Below are positions 16,566 through 28,040 of a DNA stretch of 64,000 nt, piece after piece (the stretch's first letter is position 1; each line of letters starts with the position of its first letter). The notes under the pieces were generated by a model. The model was given only the letters and a program-made list of their open reading frames with translations, was not told where the DNA came from and did no database searches. The position numbers were made by a program, and so were the translations under genes. The DNA lies in NCBI RefSeq assembly GCF_027941835.1, contig NZ_CP116005.1:1937501-2001500 (forward strand). Reading direction: 5' to 3'. The stretch comes from Sphingosinicella microcystinivorans. Its GTDB lineage: Bacteria > Pseudomonadota > Alphaproteobacteria > Sphingomonadales > Sphingomonadaceae.

Positions 16566-17210
16566 GTGGCAAAGGCGGCGGCGCGGCGCGGAAAGAGCGA
16601 AGCGCGGATCAAGAAGGATCAGGCGACCCGGCTGCTTCTCATCGAGGCGGCCGGCAAGCTGATCGGCGAGCACGGCTACGCCGGTTGCTCGATTGCGCGC
16701 CTGACGCTCAGCGTCGGCATCGCACACGGCGCCTTCTACCTGCACTTTTCCTCGCAGCAGGATCTGTTCGATCAGATTCTGCCGACCCTCGGCACGGAAA
16801 TGGCCGATGAGATCGGCAACGCGGTTCGCGACTGCAAGAACGTCGTGGAAGCCGAGCGGCGCGGCTTCCTGGCGAACTTCGAATATCTGAACCGGCATCC
16901 CTACATGTACCGCGTGATGGCCGAGGCCGAACTCTTCGCGCCGCAAGCCTATATGCTCTACCAGCAATCCGCGGTCGAGAAATACGCGAAGTCGCTGAAA
17001 CGGAACATGGCCCCGGAACTGGCCGCCGGGTTTGAACTGGAAGAACTCAAGGTGATTGCGACCGCGTTGATCGGCGCGCGGATCAACCTGCTGCGGAACT
17101 ACGGGGTGAAGGACTGGATGATCCACCCGATCCCGCCCGGCGTCCTCGATGCCTATGAACGCTTTACCGCGCACAGTTTGCGCGCGCTTGTATCGGACCC
17201 GCGCGCCTGA
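16566..17210 (+). CDS. TetR-family regulator of the monooxygenase and acyl-CoA operons
   Basis: A 214-residue repressor with a GTG start at 16566 preceded by GGAAGGAC; the open frame upstream to 16326 lies within the ligase gene and is rejected. The N-terminal helix-turn-helix is RLLLIEAAGKLIGEHGYAGCSIARLTLSVGIAHGAFYLHFSSQQDLFDQIL. The rest is a helical ligand-binding domain. It lies 28 bp after the CoA ligase and 200 bp before a 27-bp palindrome. Three copies of that palindrome precede the operons at 12199, 12614 and 17426, so this is the best candidate for the repressor that binds them. The inducer is probably an acyl-CoA or the substrate. Confidence 0.9.
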   Translation: MAKAAARRGKSEARIKKDQATRLLLIEAAGKLIGEHGYAGCSIARLTLSVGIAHGAFYLHFSSQQDLFDQILPTLGTEMADEIGNAVRDCKNVVEAERRGFLANFEYLNRHPYMYRVMAEAELFAPQAYMLYQQSAVEKYAKSLKRNMAPELAAGFELEELKVIATALIGARINLLRNYGVKDWMIHPIPPGVLDAYERFTAHSLRALVSDPRA

Positions 17211-17332
17211 GATCCCCGGGCGGCGTTGAGACGGTTTTCGCGGCCGCTTCCAGCGATCCGGCGATCGTCGAACAGGCGGACGGTCCAGCGGTCGGCTGAG
17301 CCGCGGCAATAATATTCCGATGTGTGGAAGGC

Positions 17333-17387
17333 GTGAAAATTTCGGTAGCAACGGGCTTATTTTTGATCTATGAATCATAAATCAAAA
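17333..17387 (+). promoter_or_regulatory. Promoter and TetR operator copy 3 (upstream of enoyl-CoA hydratase)
   Basis: Probable -35 GTGAAA (17333-17338), 17 bp, -10 CTTATT (17356-17361), then a palindrome at 17361-17387 with half-sites TTTTGATCTATGA and TCATAAATCAAAA. It is the most symmetrical of the three copies, with only two mismatched symmetric pairs about the centre at 17374. Confidence 0.65.
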
Positions 17388-17425
17388 ATATCAAGATCAA
17401 GACAATCCGGGTGAGGGGAATATTG

Positions 17426-18313
17426 GTGCAAAGCGAGTCGTCTCCCGTTGTTTATGCCGTGGACAGCGCCGGTATCGCGCGCATCACGCTCAATCGGCCC
17501 GAAACCGGCAATGCCCAGAATGTCGCGATGACCTATGCGCTGAACGCTGCGTTCATGCGTGCCGCGCACGACAATGCGGTTCGGGTGATCATCCTCCGCG
17601 GCGCCGGAAAGCATTTCTCCACCGGGCACGATCTCAAGGACCAGACTTTCGATGCCGTGGGGCGCGACTATCCGCTGACATCGACGTGGGCCGACATTGA
17701 TCTCGACAGCATCGAGGGCTGGTACGGCTGGGAACGCGAGGCCTTCCTCGACATGTGCAGGCGCTGGCGGTCCATCCCCAAGCCGGTCATCGCCGAGGTG
17801 CGCGGCGCCTGCATCGGCGGCGGCCTGATGCTGGCGTGGGTCTGCGACCTGATCGTCGCGGCGGAGAACGCGTTTTTTCAGGACCCCGTGGTCGCGTTCG
17901 GCATCGGCGGTGTCGAGTACCTGTCCCACGCCTGGGAACTGGGCGCGCGGCAGGCCAAGGAAAAGCTCTTCACGACGGACCGGTGGACTGCCGAAGACGC
18001 GCTTGCGTGGGGCATGGTGAACCGCGTGGTGCCGCTGGACGCGCTAGAGCAGACGACGCTGGAACTGGCGCAGAAGATCGCAGCGAAACCCGCCTTTGCG
18101 CTGAAGATGGCCAAGGAGGCGATCAACGGCTCGCTGGACGCGCAAGGTATGCAGCAGGCGATCGATCGGGGCTTTGCCCTGCATCAGCTCGCCCACGCGC
18201 AGAATCGTCTGAAGTTCGGCGGATTGCTCGACCCCACCGGATTGCCCGAAGCGATCAAGGCGTCGGGCGAGGTGTGCGAGCTCGTCATCGGAAAGTCGAC
18301 CGGCGAGGCTTGA
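17426..18313 (+). CDS. Enoyl-CoA hydratase/isomerase
   Basis: A crotonase-fold protein of about 295 residues. GTG 17426 is chosen because GAGGGG lies 7-8 bases upstream; an in-frame GTG at 17411 lacks a ribosome site. Motifs are ITLNRPETGNAQN, the oxyanion-hole GKHFSTGHDLKD and RGACIGGGLMLAWVCDLIVAAENA. The C-terminal helices (FALKMAKEAINGSLDAQGMQQAI) are normal. It hydrates or isomerises an enoyl-CoA, probably the product of the acyl-CoA dehydrogenase pair. It heads the transcription unit downstream of operator copy 3. Confidence 0.92.
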   Translation: MQSESSPVVYAVDSAGIARITLNRPETGNAQNVAMTYALNAAFMRAAHDNAVRVIILRGAGKHFSTGHDLKDQTFDAVGRDYPLTSTWADIDLDSIEGWYGWEREAFLDMCRRWRSIPKPVIAEVRGACIGGGLMLAWVCDLIVAAENAFFQDPVVAFGIGGVEYLSHAWELGARQAKEKLFTTDRWTAEDALAWGMVNRVVPLDALEQTTLELAQKIAAKPAFALKMAKEAINGSLDAQGMQQAIDRGFALHQLAHAQNRLKFGGLLDPTGLPEAIKASGEVCELVIGKSTGEA

Positions 18314-18371
18314 GGGAAGCGTCGGCCGTGCGTCGGCCGGCCTGCCGAAGCGTGGAAATGGAGGCGTTGGC

Positions 18372-19877
18372 ATGTGGCTCAGTGAGAAGCAGAAAAAGGC
18401 GCTTGTGGGTGCGGATGAAGTCGCGTCCGGATACCCGATCCCCACGCGCATGATCACCAACGGCGAGTTCATGCCGATCGAGCAGACCGAGGACCAGAAG
18501 CGTGTCGAGCGGGAAATCGAATCGCTGAGCGAAACCTTCGCTTCGAAGAACCATATGCCGCGGCGCTCCTTCCTCGTCAGCGCGGCGGGCATGGCGGCCT
18601 CGTTTCTGGCGATGAACCGCGTGTTCGGCGATTTCTTCAATGTTTCGACGGCGGAAGCCGCCGATCTGGGCGAGGCGCTCCAGGTGCGCGACCGCTACCG
18701 CGACCAGATGATCGTCGATTCGCAGCTCCATTTCGTCCGCAGCGATTTCAGGCCTTCCGAATCCCTGATTGCGCTCGGCGAATACGCGAAGAGATGGAAT
18801 CCGATTCTCGAAAAGGAAGGGATCACGAACGATCGCTTCAAGCTCGACAACTTCGCCAAGGAAGTCTTCTTCGACAGCGATACCAAGATCGGCCTGATCA
18901 GCGCCGCGCCGGCCGAGCATGGCGACAACGTGTTTCTGGACAATGCGGCGCTGGCGGCGACGCGCCATGCCTTCAACCGCGTTTCGGAATCGCGCCGGAT
19001 GCTCTGCCATTCGGTGATCTGGCCGGGGCAGGACGGTTGGCTGGACGCGATCGACGAGGCCATCGAGATCCACAAGCCGGACGGCTGGAAGGGGTACACG
19101 CTCGGCGATCCGTTCGTGAATTCCAAGTACCCGTGGCGGATGGACGACGAGAAGATGATGTATCCGGCCTATGAAAAGATGGTCCGGTCCGGCATCCGCA
19201 CGGTCTGCGTCCACAAGGGGCTCCTGCCGGACAACTACAAGGACATTTTCGATCACTGGCACCACGCCAAGGTCGACGACGTCGGCAAGGCCGCGAAGGA
19301 CTGGCCGGAGCTGACGTTCGTCATCTTCCATTCGGGCTTCCGGCCGCTGCTGAGTTCGCCGGAGCCGGAGCTTCAACGCTTCGAAAAGGAACAGCGCATC
19401 GACTGGATCACCGATCTGGCGGAGATTCCCGAGACATACGGCGTCAACAATGTCTATGCCGAACTCGGGACCACGTTCGGCAGCTGCGCCATCACCCATC
19501 CGCGGCTCGCCGCCGCGATCCTCGGCCAGCTCATCCAGAAAATGGGCTCCGACCGCGTCATCTGGGGCACGGATTCGGTCTGGTACGGTTCGCCGCAATG
19601 GCAGATCGAGGCGCTGCGCCGCATCGAGATTCCGGACGACATGCAGAACGCCCACGGCTTCGCGCCGCTGGGCGCGGCGGACGGGCCGGTGAAGCAGGCG
19701 ATTTTCAGCGGCAATGCGGCGCGTGTCTTCAGGCTGGAGAACGATATTGCCGCGGACGGCGCGTGGCGGAAGGACAGGCTGAGCGCCGTCAAGGCCGACT
19801 ATCTCGCGAACGGCGGAACGCCGTCCAACACGTTCTACGGATTCGTTCAGAAGCTGAGGAGCGAAGGCGCCCGCTGA
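18372..19877 (+). CDS. Amidohydrolase-family protein with internal Tat-like signal
   Basis: A 501-residue TIM-barrel amidohydrolase of the ACMSD-like group 2. Probable metal or catalytic residues are in DSQLHF, CVHKG, IFHSGFRP and the late IWGTDSVWYG. Unusually, a twin-arginine signal (MPRRSFLVSAAGMAASFLAMNRVFG) lies at about residues 62-86 behind a hydrophilic leader. The start at ATG 18372 is supported by GGAGG 8 bases upstream. If the leader is real, export uses an extended Tat signal; otherwise translation may start at an internal ATG nearer the RR motif. It probably hydrolyses or decarboxylates a pathway intermediate in the periplasm. Confidence 0.85.
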   Translation: MWLSEKQKKALVGADEVASGYPIPTRMITNGEFMPIEQTEDQKRVEREIESLSETFASKNHMPRRSFLVSAAGMAASFLAMNRVFGDFFNVSTAEAADLGEALQVRDRYRDQMIVDSQLHFVRSDFRPSESLIALGEYAKRWNPILEKEGITNDRFKLDNFAKEVFFDSDTKIGLISAAPAEHGDNVFLDNAALAATRHAFNRVSESRRMLCHSVIWPGQDGWLDAIDEAIEIHKPDGWKGYTLGDPFVNSKYPWRMDDEKMMYPAYEKMVRSGIRTVCVHKGLLPDNYKDIFDHWHHAKVDDVGKAAKDWPELTFVIFHSGFRPLLSSPEPELQRFEKEQRIDWITDLAEIPETYGVNNVYAELGTTFGSCAITHPRLAAAILGQLIQKMGSDRVIWGTDSVWYGSPQWQIEALRRIEIPDDMQNAHGFAPLGAADGPVKQAIFSGNAARVFRLENDIAADGAWRKDRLSAVKADYLANGGTPSNTFYGFVQKLRSEGAR

Positions 19878-19977
19878 TCCGTATCGGGCGCTTTCGGGAA
19901 TTATGGAAACGGTCGACCGGCAAGGCCGGTGAATGAAGGGCCTGACCTGCCCGAAAACCAGAGTTGGGGGAGAGACC

Positions 19978-22233
19978 ATGAAGACTGGAACCATGCTCAA
20001 GTCCGTCGGGTATGCGGCGCTGCTCGCCGGCAGCGCCCTGTCTGCCGCCGGGCAAAGCCTCGCGCAGACGCCTGATGCCGCCGACACGGTGGGTATCGAG
20101 GATATCGTCATCACGGCGCAGCGCCGCGAGTCGAGCCTTCAGGAGACCGCCATGTCGGTGGCCTCGCTTTCCGGCGACGATCTTGCGCGGCGCTCGATTG
20201 CCGACATCGAGGCGCTCGGCCAGCTGTCGCCGAGCATGAACGTCGCCTTCTATCAGGGTGAAGCGCAGATCTTCATCCGGGGCATCGGCTATGCCGGCGT
20301 CATCGGCGGCACCGACAGTTCGACGGCGCTTCATGTGAACGGCGTGTATCTGTCCCGGTCCTCGGCCGCCGTGCCGGGCTTTTTCGATGTCGAGCGCGTG
20401 GAGACCGTGCGCGGGCCGCAGGGCACGCTCTACGGGCGGAACGCCACCGGCGGCTCGGTCAACGTGATCTCGAAGATGCCGACCGACGAATTCAGCATGG
20501 ACGCATCGCTGCTGGTGGGCAATTACGACCGCTATCAGGTCTTCGCCGCGGCGGGCGGGCCGATCGTCGAGGACAGGCTGCGGGTCAGGGCCGCGGTCCA
20601 GCTCGAAGACCGCGACGGCTACACCGTCGTCACCCGCCCCGGCGGCTCGAAGGACCGGATCGAGGACAAGAGCGACCTCACCGCGCGGCTGACGATCGAC
20701 TACAAGGCGTCGGACACGCTCGATTTCCTCCTGATCGGCGATTATTACAGGGCCGACGATTCCGCGATCGTGTGGTTCTACAACGGGCCGGGCGCCGCCA
20801 ACAATCCGTTCTACCGCGACTATCTCGCCGACAACGGCGGCGCGCTTCCGGCGCCGAGGTCACGCCATGTCTCATCCGACATAACGCCTTTCAACAAGCT
20901 GGAAATCTGGGGTGTCAGCCTCAAGGGAACGTTGCAGCTGGGCGACTACACGCTGACGTCGCTGACGGCCTACAAGAAGACCAACCCGTACAATTTCAAC
21001 GACACCGACCTGACCACGGTGAACGCCTTCACGCAGCTGAAGGAGGAAGACCACCGGCAATGGAGCCAGGAGTTCCAGCTGGTTTCTCCCGATACCGGAA
21101 ACTTCAGCTGGATACTCGGTCTCTACTATTTCCATGAGAAGAACGATATCCGGAACGAGTACTTCCTGAACCACGTCGACGCCCTGTTCGAGTTCCCCGA
21201 CGATCCGGAGTGCTGCCTGCTGCGCCTCAACGGCGCGACCAAGACCGATGCGTTCGCCGTGTTCGGAGAGGCCGAGTACGGCTTGACGGACCGGTTGAAG
21301 CTGGTGCTCGGCGGCCGGTACAGCACGGAGAAGCGCGACGGCAGCAACGACCTCGTCTTCGTGGACTTCCTGACGCCGGTCCTCGACAACGTGGCGCCGT
21401 TCGACGCGAAGACGTTCAATGCCTTCACGCCGAAAATCGGCCTCAACTTCCAGGCGACCGACGACGTGTTCCTCTATGCCTCGGCATCGCGCGGCTTCAA
21501 GAGCGGCGGTTTCAATGCGGGCAGCTATCAGAACACGCCGTTCGATCCCGAGAAGATCTGGGCCTACGAGGCCGGTATCAAGAGCGACCTGTTCGACCGG
21601 CGGCTGCGGATCAACGCCTCCGCCTTCTATTACGACTATACCGATCTCCAGGTGCTCGACGTCGAAGGTCAGAACACGGTGCTGCGCAATGCCGCGAAGT
21701 CGGTCATCAAGGGGGTCGAGGTGGAAGGCAAGGCGCTGCTCACGCCTGAATTCGAAATCGATTTCGGCGCGACCTATCTCGACAGCGCGTTCAAGGATAC
21801 CTGCCTTGCGGATCCCAAGTATCCGCTCCCCGCGCCGCAGCCGGGATGCACGGGTCCGAACCAGCGGAATCTCGACGACTTTCCGCTGCCGCGCGCGCCG
21901 AAGTTCAAGATGGTGCTCGGGGCGCAATACACGGCCGACCTCGGCGATGCGGGCCGTGTCATCCTGCGCGGCGACTACAGCCTGCAGTCGCGCCAGTACT
22001 TCAATGCCTTCAAGCTCGAGGAAATGTCGCAGAAGAAGTTCGGCTGGCTGAAGGCGAGAGTAACCTATGTCGCCCCGTCGGAGACATGGAAGATCGCAGC
22101 CTTCGTGGACAACATCACCGATGAGAAGGTGATGACCAGCATGACCTATTGGGCCGATCTCGCCGACGGCATCACGGCGGGCGTCATGGCGCCGCCGCGG
22201 ACCTACGGCGTGCAGGCGAGCCTTTCGTTCTGA
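19978..22233 (+). CDS. TonB-dependent outer-membrane receptor 1
   Basis: 751 residues from ATG 19978 (GGGGGAG upstream). Signal peptide about 1-31 (ending SLAQ), TonB-box-like IEDIVITAQRR, plug domain (QIFIRGIGYAG; VETVRGPQGTLYGRNATGGSVNVI) and a long beta-barrel with aromatic-rich strands ending GVQASLSF. This is the sphingomonad type used for hydrophobic catabolic substrates, not only siderophores. It lies in the enoyl-CoA hydratase/amidohydrolase unit and so probably imports the substrate of that pathway. Confidence 0.93.
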   Translation: MKTGTMLKSVGYAALLAGSALSAAGQSLAQTPDAADTVGIEDIVITAQRRESSLQETAMSVASLSGDDLARRSIADIEALGQLSPSMNVAFYQGEAQIFIRGIGYAGVIGGTDSSTALHVNGVYLSRSSAAVPGFFDVERVETVRGPQGTLYGRNATGGSVNVISKMPTDEFSMDASLLVGNYDRYQVFAAAGGPIVEDRLRVRAAVQLEDRDGYTVVTRPGGSKDRIEDKSDLTARLTIDYKASDTLDFLLIGDYYRADDSAIVWFYNGPGAANNPFYRDYLADNGGALPAPRSRHVSSDITPFNKLEIWGVSLKGTLQLGDYTLTSLTAYKKTNPYNFNDTDLTTVNAFTQLKEEDHRQWSQEFQLVSPDTGNFSWILGLYYFHEKNDIRNEYFLNHVDALFEFPDDPECCLLRLNGATKTDAFAVFGEAEYGLTDRLKLVLGGRYSTEKRDGSNDLVFVDFLTPVLDNVAPFDAKTFNAFTPKIGLNFQATDDVFLYASASRGFKSGGFNAGSYQNTPFDPEKIWAYEAGIKSDLFDRRLRINASAFYYDYTDLQVLDVEGQNTVLRNAAKSVIKGVEVEGKALLTPEFEIDFGATYLDSAFKDTCLADPKYPLPAPQPGCTGPNQRNLDDFPLPRAPKFKMVLGAQYTADLGDAGRVILRGDYSLQSRQYFNAFKLEEMSQKKFGWLKARVTYVAPSETWKIAAFVDNITDEKVMTSMTYWADLADGITAGVMAPPRTYGVQASLSF

Positions 22234-22275
22234 TCGGGCGAGCGGCGGGCAAGAGGCATCCGGAAGGGAGACTCC

Positions 22276-23159
22276 GTGCGGGCGGATGAAGCGATCGGCG
22301 ATGAATGCGAGGGGTCGCTTCGGAGTCTGGTCGGGAATCTGGTTTTCCCTGAAGGGCCGCGCTGGCATTCGGGGCGGCTGTGGTTTTCCGACATGGAGGA
22401 CATGCGCGTCAAGTCGGTCGGCCCCGGCGGCGATGTTCGCGACGAACTCGTGCTGGACGACTATCCGTCCGGCCTCGGCTGGCTGCCCGACGGCACATTG
22501 CTCATCGTGTCGGTGAAGCGCCGACAGGTGCTGGCACTGGCGAACGGTGAGGTCCGCGTCCATGCGGACCTCACCCGACATGCGCTGTCCCATGCGAACG
22601 ACATGGTCGTCGACAGCAAAGGCCGCGCCTATGTCGGCAGCATGGGCTTCGACATCTGGGCCGACCCGGAATTCAAGCCCGGCAATATCTGCCTCACCGA
22701 TCCGGACGGATCGGTAAGGGTCGTCGCCGACCGGTTGGCCTTTCCCAACGGAAGCGTCATCACGCCGGACGGCCGGACGCTGATCGTTGCGGAGAGTCTG
22801 GGCGGGAAGCTGACCGCCTTTCCGATCGCGGAAGACGGAACCCTCGGCGAGGCACGCGTCTGGGCCGGGATGGAAGGGGAAACGCCCGACGGCATCTGTC
22901 TGGATGCGGCCGGCGGAATCTGGGTGGCGAGCGCGATTCCCGGGCGTGTGCTGCGCTACGAGGCCAGCGGGCGGGTGACGCACCATGTCCGCTTGCCGGA
23001 AGGACGAAGCGCCTTCGCCCTCGCGCTCGGCGGGGCCGATGGGCGCGACCTGTTCCTCGCTGTATCGTCCGTCTACGGCGACACGCGCGAAGCGCGCCTG
23101 TCGAGCCGGCCGGGTGGTATCATGGTCGCTCGTGCGCCTTATCCGGGGGCGCGGCCGGA

Positions 23160-23163
<4 letters not shown>
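22276..23163 (+). CDS. SMP-30/gluconolactonase-family lactonase
   Basis: A 295-residue six-bladed propeller hydrolase (GTG start, GGAAGGGAGA upstream). Expected metal ligands are visible: Glu in [17 protein letters not shown], Asn in [17 protein letters not shown] and Asp in [14 protein letters not shown]. The family opens lactones with a divalent metal, and a Baeyer-Villiger enzyme in the co-regulated operon would make lactones, so this is a sensible partner. It overlaps the next ligase gene by 4 bp (ATGA). Confidence 0.9.
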
Positions 23164-24821
<1,658 letters not shown>

Positions 24822-24894
24822 GCTGACGGACCCGCCGCGTGTCCCTCGAATCCGCTCAGAATAGTGCTCCTGTCATCCCGAACGGCGGGTCAGC
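24822..24894. terminator. Hairpin between convergent genes
   Basis: GCTGACGGACCCGCCG (24822-24837) pairs with CGGCGGGTCAGC (24883-24894), giving a 12-bp stem with a 3-base bulge and a loop of about 45 bases, without a U-run. It lies between the ligase and the convergent TetR gene and may serve both strands. Confidence 0.35.
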
Positions 24895-25498
24895 GGTGGC
24901 TCCTGCCTTTCAGGAGCGCCTGCCGCGCGAGGTCTTCCGAGGTTCGTGTGATTTCCTCATCCGTTGCGCCAGCGAACTGCATGAGTGCGAGCGTGTGGCC
25001 GCCTCCGACATAGAGCTTGGCTCTTATCGAGATGTCCTGCGCCGAGAGCGTCTTGCCGAGGTCCTCGTGCAGAACGGCCTCGACGGAGCGATGCAGCTTG
25101 TCGAGGCGGAACAGATACCGGTCCCACACGGGCGAGCGCACGCCCGTGCTCCAGTCCAGCCAGACGAGTATCAGGTCGGCGCGGTCCCTGGCGTCCTGCC
25201 CGAAGCGCAGGGCCAGCCGAAACAGCCGTTCATACACGCTTGTCCCGGAGAGAAAACACGCATCGGTGATCGTGGTCAGATGCTCGTCGACCTCCTTGAG
25301 CACGATGTCGACGAGGTCCGACCGCGTCCGGAAATAGGCGTGCACCGTGGGTATGGAGACGCCCGATATGGCGGCGACATGGGAATGCGTGACCCGCGCT
25401 ATGCCGTTTTCTGCCGTTGCCTTTATCGCGCATTCAACAAGCTGGCTGCGTCTTTGATCGGGCTGTAGTCTCTTCCGCGATTTTTCCGCCTTCTTCAC
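24890..25498 (-). CDS. TetR-family regulator 2
   Basis: A 202-residue TetR repressor with a GTG start at 25498. Helix-turn-helix: RRSQLVECAIKATAENGIARVTHSHVAAISGVSIPTVHAYFRTRSDLVDIVL. The C-terminal domain resembles the BetI-like fold. It is divergent from TonB receptor 2. Palindromes at 25597-25625, of the form TGAG-N6-CTCA or ATACTCAT...ATGAGTAT, lie in between and a similar site occurs upstream of the 2-oxo-acid dehydrogenase operon, so these are its likely targets. Confidence 0.9.
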   Translation of the reverse strand: MKKAEKSRKRLQPDQRRSQLVECAIKATAENGIARVTHSHVAAISGVSIPTVHAYFRTRSDLVDIVLKEVDEHLTTITDACFLSGTSVYERLFRLALRFGQDARDRADLILVWLDWSTGVRSPVWDRYLFRLDKLHRSVEAVLHEDLGKTLSAQDISIRAKLYVGGGHTLALMQFAGATDEEITRTSEDLARQALLKGRSHR

Positions 25499-25588
25499 CG
25501 CAGTGGTGTTCCTTCTGTCGCGTTCAGCCGAGCAAGCCGACCGGTTCTCCTAGCCCAACACCGCCTCACCGTGCCAGCAAGAATACTA

Positions 25589-25625
25589 TTGACAAAATAC
25601 TCATTAACAGATGAGTATAAACTCA
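25589..25625 (+). promoter_or_regulatory. Promoter and TetR2 operator upstream of TonB receptor 2
   Basis: TTGACA at 25589-25594 is followed by the palindrome ATACTCAT-N6-ATGAGTAT (25597-25618) and an overlapping TGAGT-ATAA-ACTCA (25612-25625). A TATAAA at 25616 could serve as -10, though its spacing is long. The operator lies between and over the promoter elements. Confidence 0.6.
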
Positions 25626-25723
25626 ATAAGGTGGTTCGGTACAGGAAACGCCCCCGGCTCAATGGGCTTGGGAACAGAAAGCTTCCTGCCGTGCCGCCAC
25701 GGGTTTCAGCCTTGGGGGGAGTC

Positions 25724-27985
25724 ATGTCGTCAAAGCCCGTTCGCGGCAGCCGCTGCTGCTCTGTCGTTGTTTCGGTCCTGATCACCACGTCGGTTCTGGC
25801 CTGCAACGCCGCCTACGCTCAAAGTGCGGCGCCGTTTCCGGACAGCGCTGCAAAGCCCGCTGACGACAGCAGCCGCGATATTCCGGAGATCATCGTTACA
25901 GCGCAGCGGCGCGAGCAGGCGCTGAGCGACGTGGCGCTCTCCATTCAGGCGTTCAGCGGAGAGGCTTTGTCCAACGCGGGCATCTCGAACGCGGCCGACC
26001 TCGTCAAGCTGACGCCCGGCATCAATATCGCGGGCGCCTATGGCGGCAATGTCGTTTCCTATTCGATCCGCGGTGTCGTGCAGCAGGATTTCTCGGCGCA
26101 GGCCGAGGGGCCGATCGCGCTCTATGTTGACAACGGCTACCTCGCCCTCAACAACGTCGCGGTCGTCGGGCTGTTCGATCTCGATCGCGTGGAGGTGCTG
26201 CGGGGGCCGCAGGGCACGCTGTTCGGGCGCAACGCCACGGGCGGTCTCGTCCATGTCGTTACGCGCAAGCCGTCGCAGACGCCGAACGGCTACGTCGCAC
26301 TGGAATACGGTTCGCACAATACGGTGAGGGTCGAGGCGGCCGCCGGCGCGCCGCTGGCGCCGACGGCTGCGTTTCGTGTTGCGGGCATGGTGAAGCGCAA
26401 CGACGCCTACATCAAGAATCTGGCGCCCGAGGGCGACGATCTCGGCAATCTCGAATATTACGGCTTGCGGGCGCACCTGCTCGTCGAGCCTTCCGACACC
26501 TTCAACATGCTGATCTCGGGCTACCGCTCGGAAAGCCGCACATCGACATCGCCTTATTATTCCGCGTCGACGCGGGTGGTGACGAATGCGGACGGGGCTC
26601 AGGTCAACTCCGTCCGCGTCGCCGGGCCGACACTGCTCGGGACAGTCCCGACGAAGGGCGGCGGCCTCGTCGTCAATCAGGACGAGGGCTTCGACAATCT
26701 CGGCCGGAGCGCATTCTCGGGCGCGACATTGCAGCTCGAATGGGACATCGGCCCAGAGCTGACCGCGATTTCCGACTATCATGACGTGAACGTGCGCTAC
26801 GACGTCGACATCGACGGCACGGAATTCCCGTTTGCCAATTCGGTGGCATCCTCGGCCGTGCGCAACTATTCGCAAGAACTGAGGCTGTCGGATTCGGGAG
26901 AGCGGGTCCGCTGGACGGCGGGCCTGTTCTACCTGCACATAGATGCGAAGATCGACCCCAACAGGACGCCCTTTCCTGCGGTGGGGCCGATCCTGATCGA
27001 CGACCGCGCTTTCCTCGATACCGATTCCTATTCCGCATTCGGCCAGATCGAATTCGATCTGAGCGATCAATGGACGCTCGTCGGCGGTTTCCGTTATACG
27101 CGAGAAGAAAAGGATTATTTCTATTCAGCCGAAATCTTCGCTTCCGATGACGGCATACCGGGTCCGTTCATAGGAAAGGCGCGGCCCGACTACACGGGCG
27201 CTCGCAAGAACGACCTCGTCACGGCGCGCGCACAGGTGGAGTTCAGGCCGTCCGACGGCATGTTGTGGTATCTCGGATGGAACAGGGGCACCAAGGCGGG
27301 CAGCTTCAATGCACCCTACGCCGGGAGCACGATCATTCCCGACAGCGAGATCGCCTACAAGCCGGAAACGCTGGACGCATTCGAAACCGGGCTTCGCACG
27401 GAACTTCTCGGCGGCAGGGCGCAGATCAACGGGGCGCTGTTCTACTACGACTACAAGAACTATCAGGCTTTTCGCGTCACCGGGTTCAACACGCAGGTCT
27501 TCAACCGCGATGCGCGAACCTATGGCTTCGAGCTTGGCGGGAACGTGCGCCTTTCGGAGGCCCTGCACGTCTCGGCGGGCATAAGCTACCTCGACAACAC
27601 GGTTTACGACGTAGACGTGTCCGGCGTCATCGCCGATCGCAGGGCGCCCTCCACATCCAAGTGGTCCGGGAATGCGTCCGTAACCCATCATACGTCCTTG
27701 CTGGACGGGGATCTCGCGGTGCAGGGCGATCTCCGCTACTCCGGTGCCTCATTCTATTCGATCAGCAATTTCGACAGCACGCGGATCGGATCCTTCGTCG
27801 TTGTGGATTTCAACGTGTCGTGGACCGACGGCAGCGGCGACTGGACGCTCTCGGCGATTGCCGAGAATATCCTCGACCGGAAGTACAAGACCGTCGGGTT
27901 CGATTTCAGCACGCTGTGCGGCTGTTCGGTGGAGGCCTACGGCAGGCCGCAATGGTTCGGTGCTTCGGTGAAGCGTCGTTTCTAG
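25724..27985 (+). CDS. TonB-dependent outer-membrane receptor 2
   Basis: 753 residues from ATG 25724 (GGGGGGAG upstream). Signal peptide to about residue 34 (ACNAAYAQ), TonB box [11 protein letters not shown], plug with [10 protein letters not shown] and [25 protein letters not shown], then a beta-barrel ending in GASVKRRF. An in-frame extension upstream to 25571 lies over the operator and is not used. It probably imports the substrate handled by the acyl-CoA dehydrogenase, SDR and 2-oxo-acid dehydrogenase genes that follow. Confidence 0.93.
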   Translation: MSSKPVRGSRCCSVVVSVLITTSVLACNAAYAQSAAPFPDSAAKPADDSSRDIPEIIVTAQRREQALSDVALSIQAFSGEALSNAGISNAADLVKLTPGINIAGAYGGNVVSYSIRGVVQQDFSAQAEGPIALYVDNGYLALNNVAVVGLFDLDRVEVLRGPQGTLFGRNATGGLVHVVTRKPSQTPNGYVALEYGSHNTVRVEAAAGAPLAPTAAFRVAGMVKRNDAYIKNLAPEGDDLGNLEYYGLRAHLLVEPSDTFNMLISGYRSESRTSTSPYYSASTRVVTNADGAQVNSVRVAGPTLLGTVPTKGGGLVVNQDEGFDNLGRSAFSGATLQLEWDIGPELTAISDYHDVNVRYDVDIDGTEFPFANSVASSAVRNYSQELRLSDSGERVRWTAGLFYLHIDAKIDPNRTPFPAVGPILIDDRAFLDTDSYSAFGQIEFDLSDQWTLVGGFRYTREEKDYFYSAEIFASDDGIPGPFIGKARPDYTGARKNDLVTARAQVEFRPSDGMLWYLGWNRGTKAGSFNAPYAGSTIIPDSEIAYKPETLDAFETGLRTELLGGRAQINGALFYYDYKNYQAFRVTGFNTQVFNRDARTYGFELGGNVRLSEALHVSAGISYLDNTVYDVDVSGVIADRRAPSTSKWSGNASVTHHTSLLDGDLAVQGDLRYSGASFYSISNFDSTRIGSFVVVDFNVSWTDGSGDWTLSAIAENILDRKYKTVGFDFSTLCGCSVEAYGRPQWFGASVKRRF

Positions 27986-28040
27986 ATCAGGCTCGCGGCA
28001 CGAAACGAAAATCACGAGCTGGATAGCCGGGGACGCGGGC

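Noticed and set aside
18285-20114. 609-codon open frame on the minus strand
   Set aside because: Antisense shadow of the amidohydrolase gene.
20872-22986. 704-codon open frame on the minus strand
   Set aside because: It lies opposite TonB receptor 1 and the lactonase, and has no recognisable motif. It is a product of high GC content at third positions.
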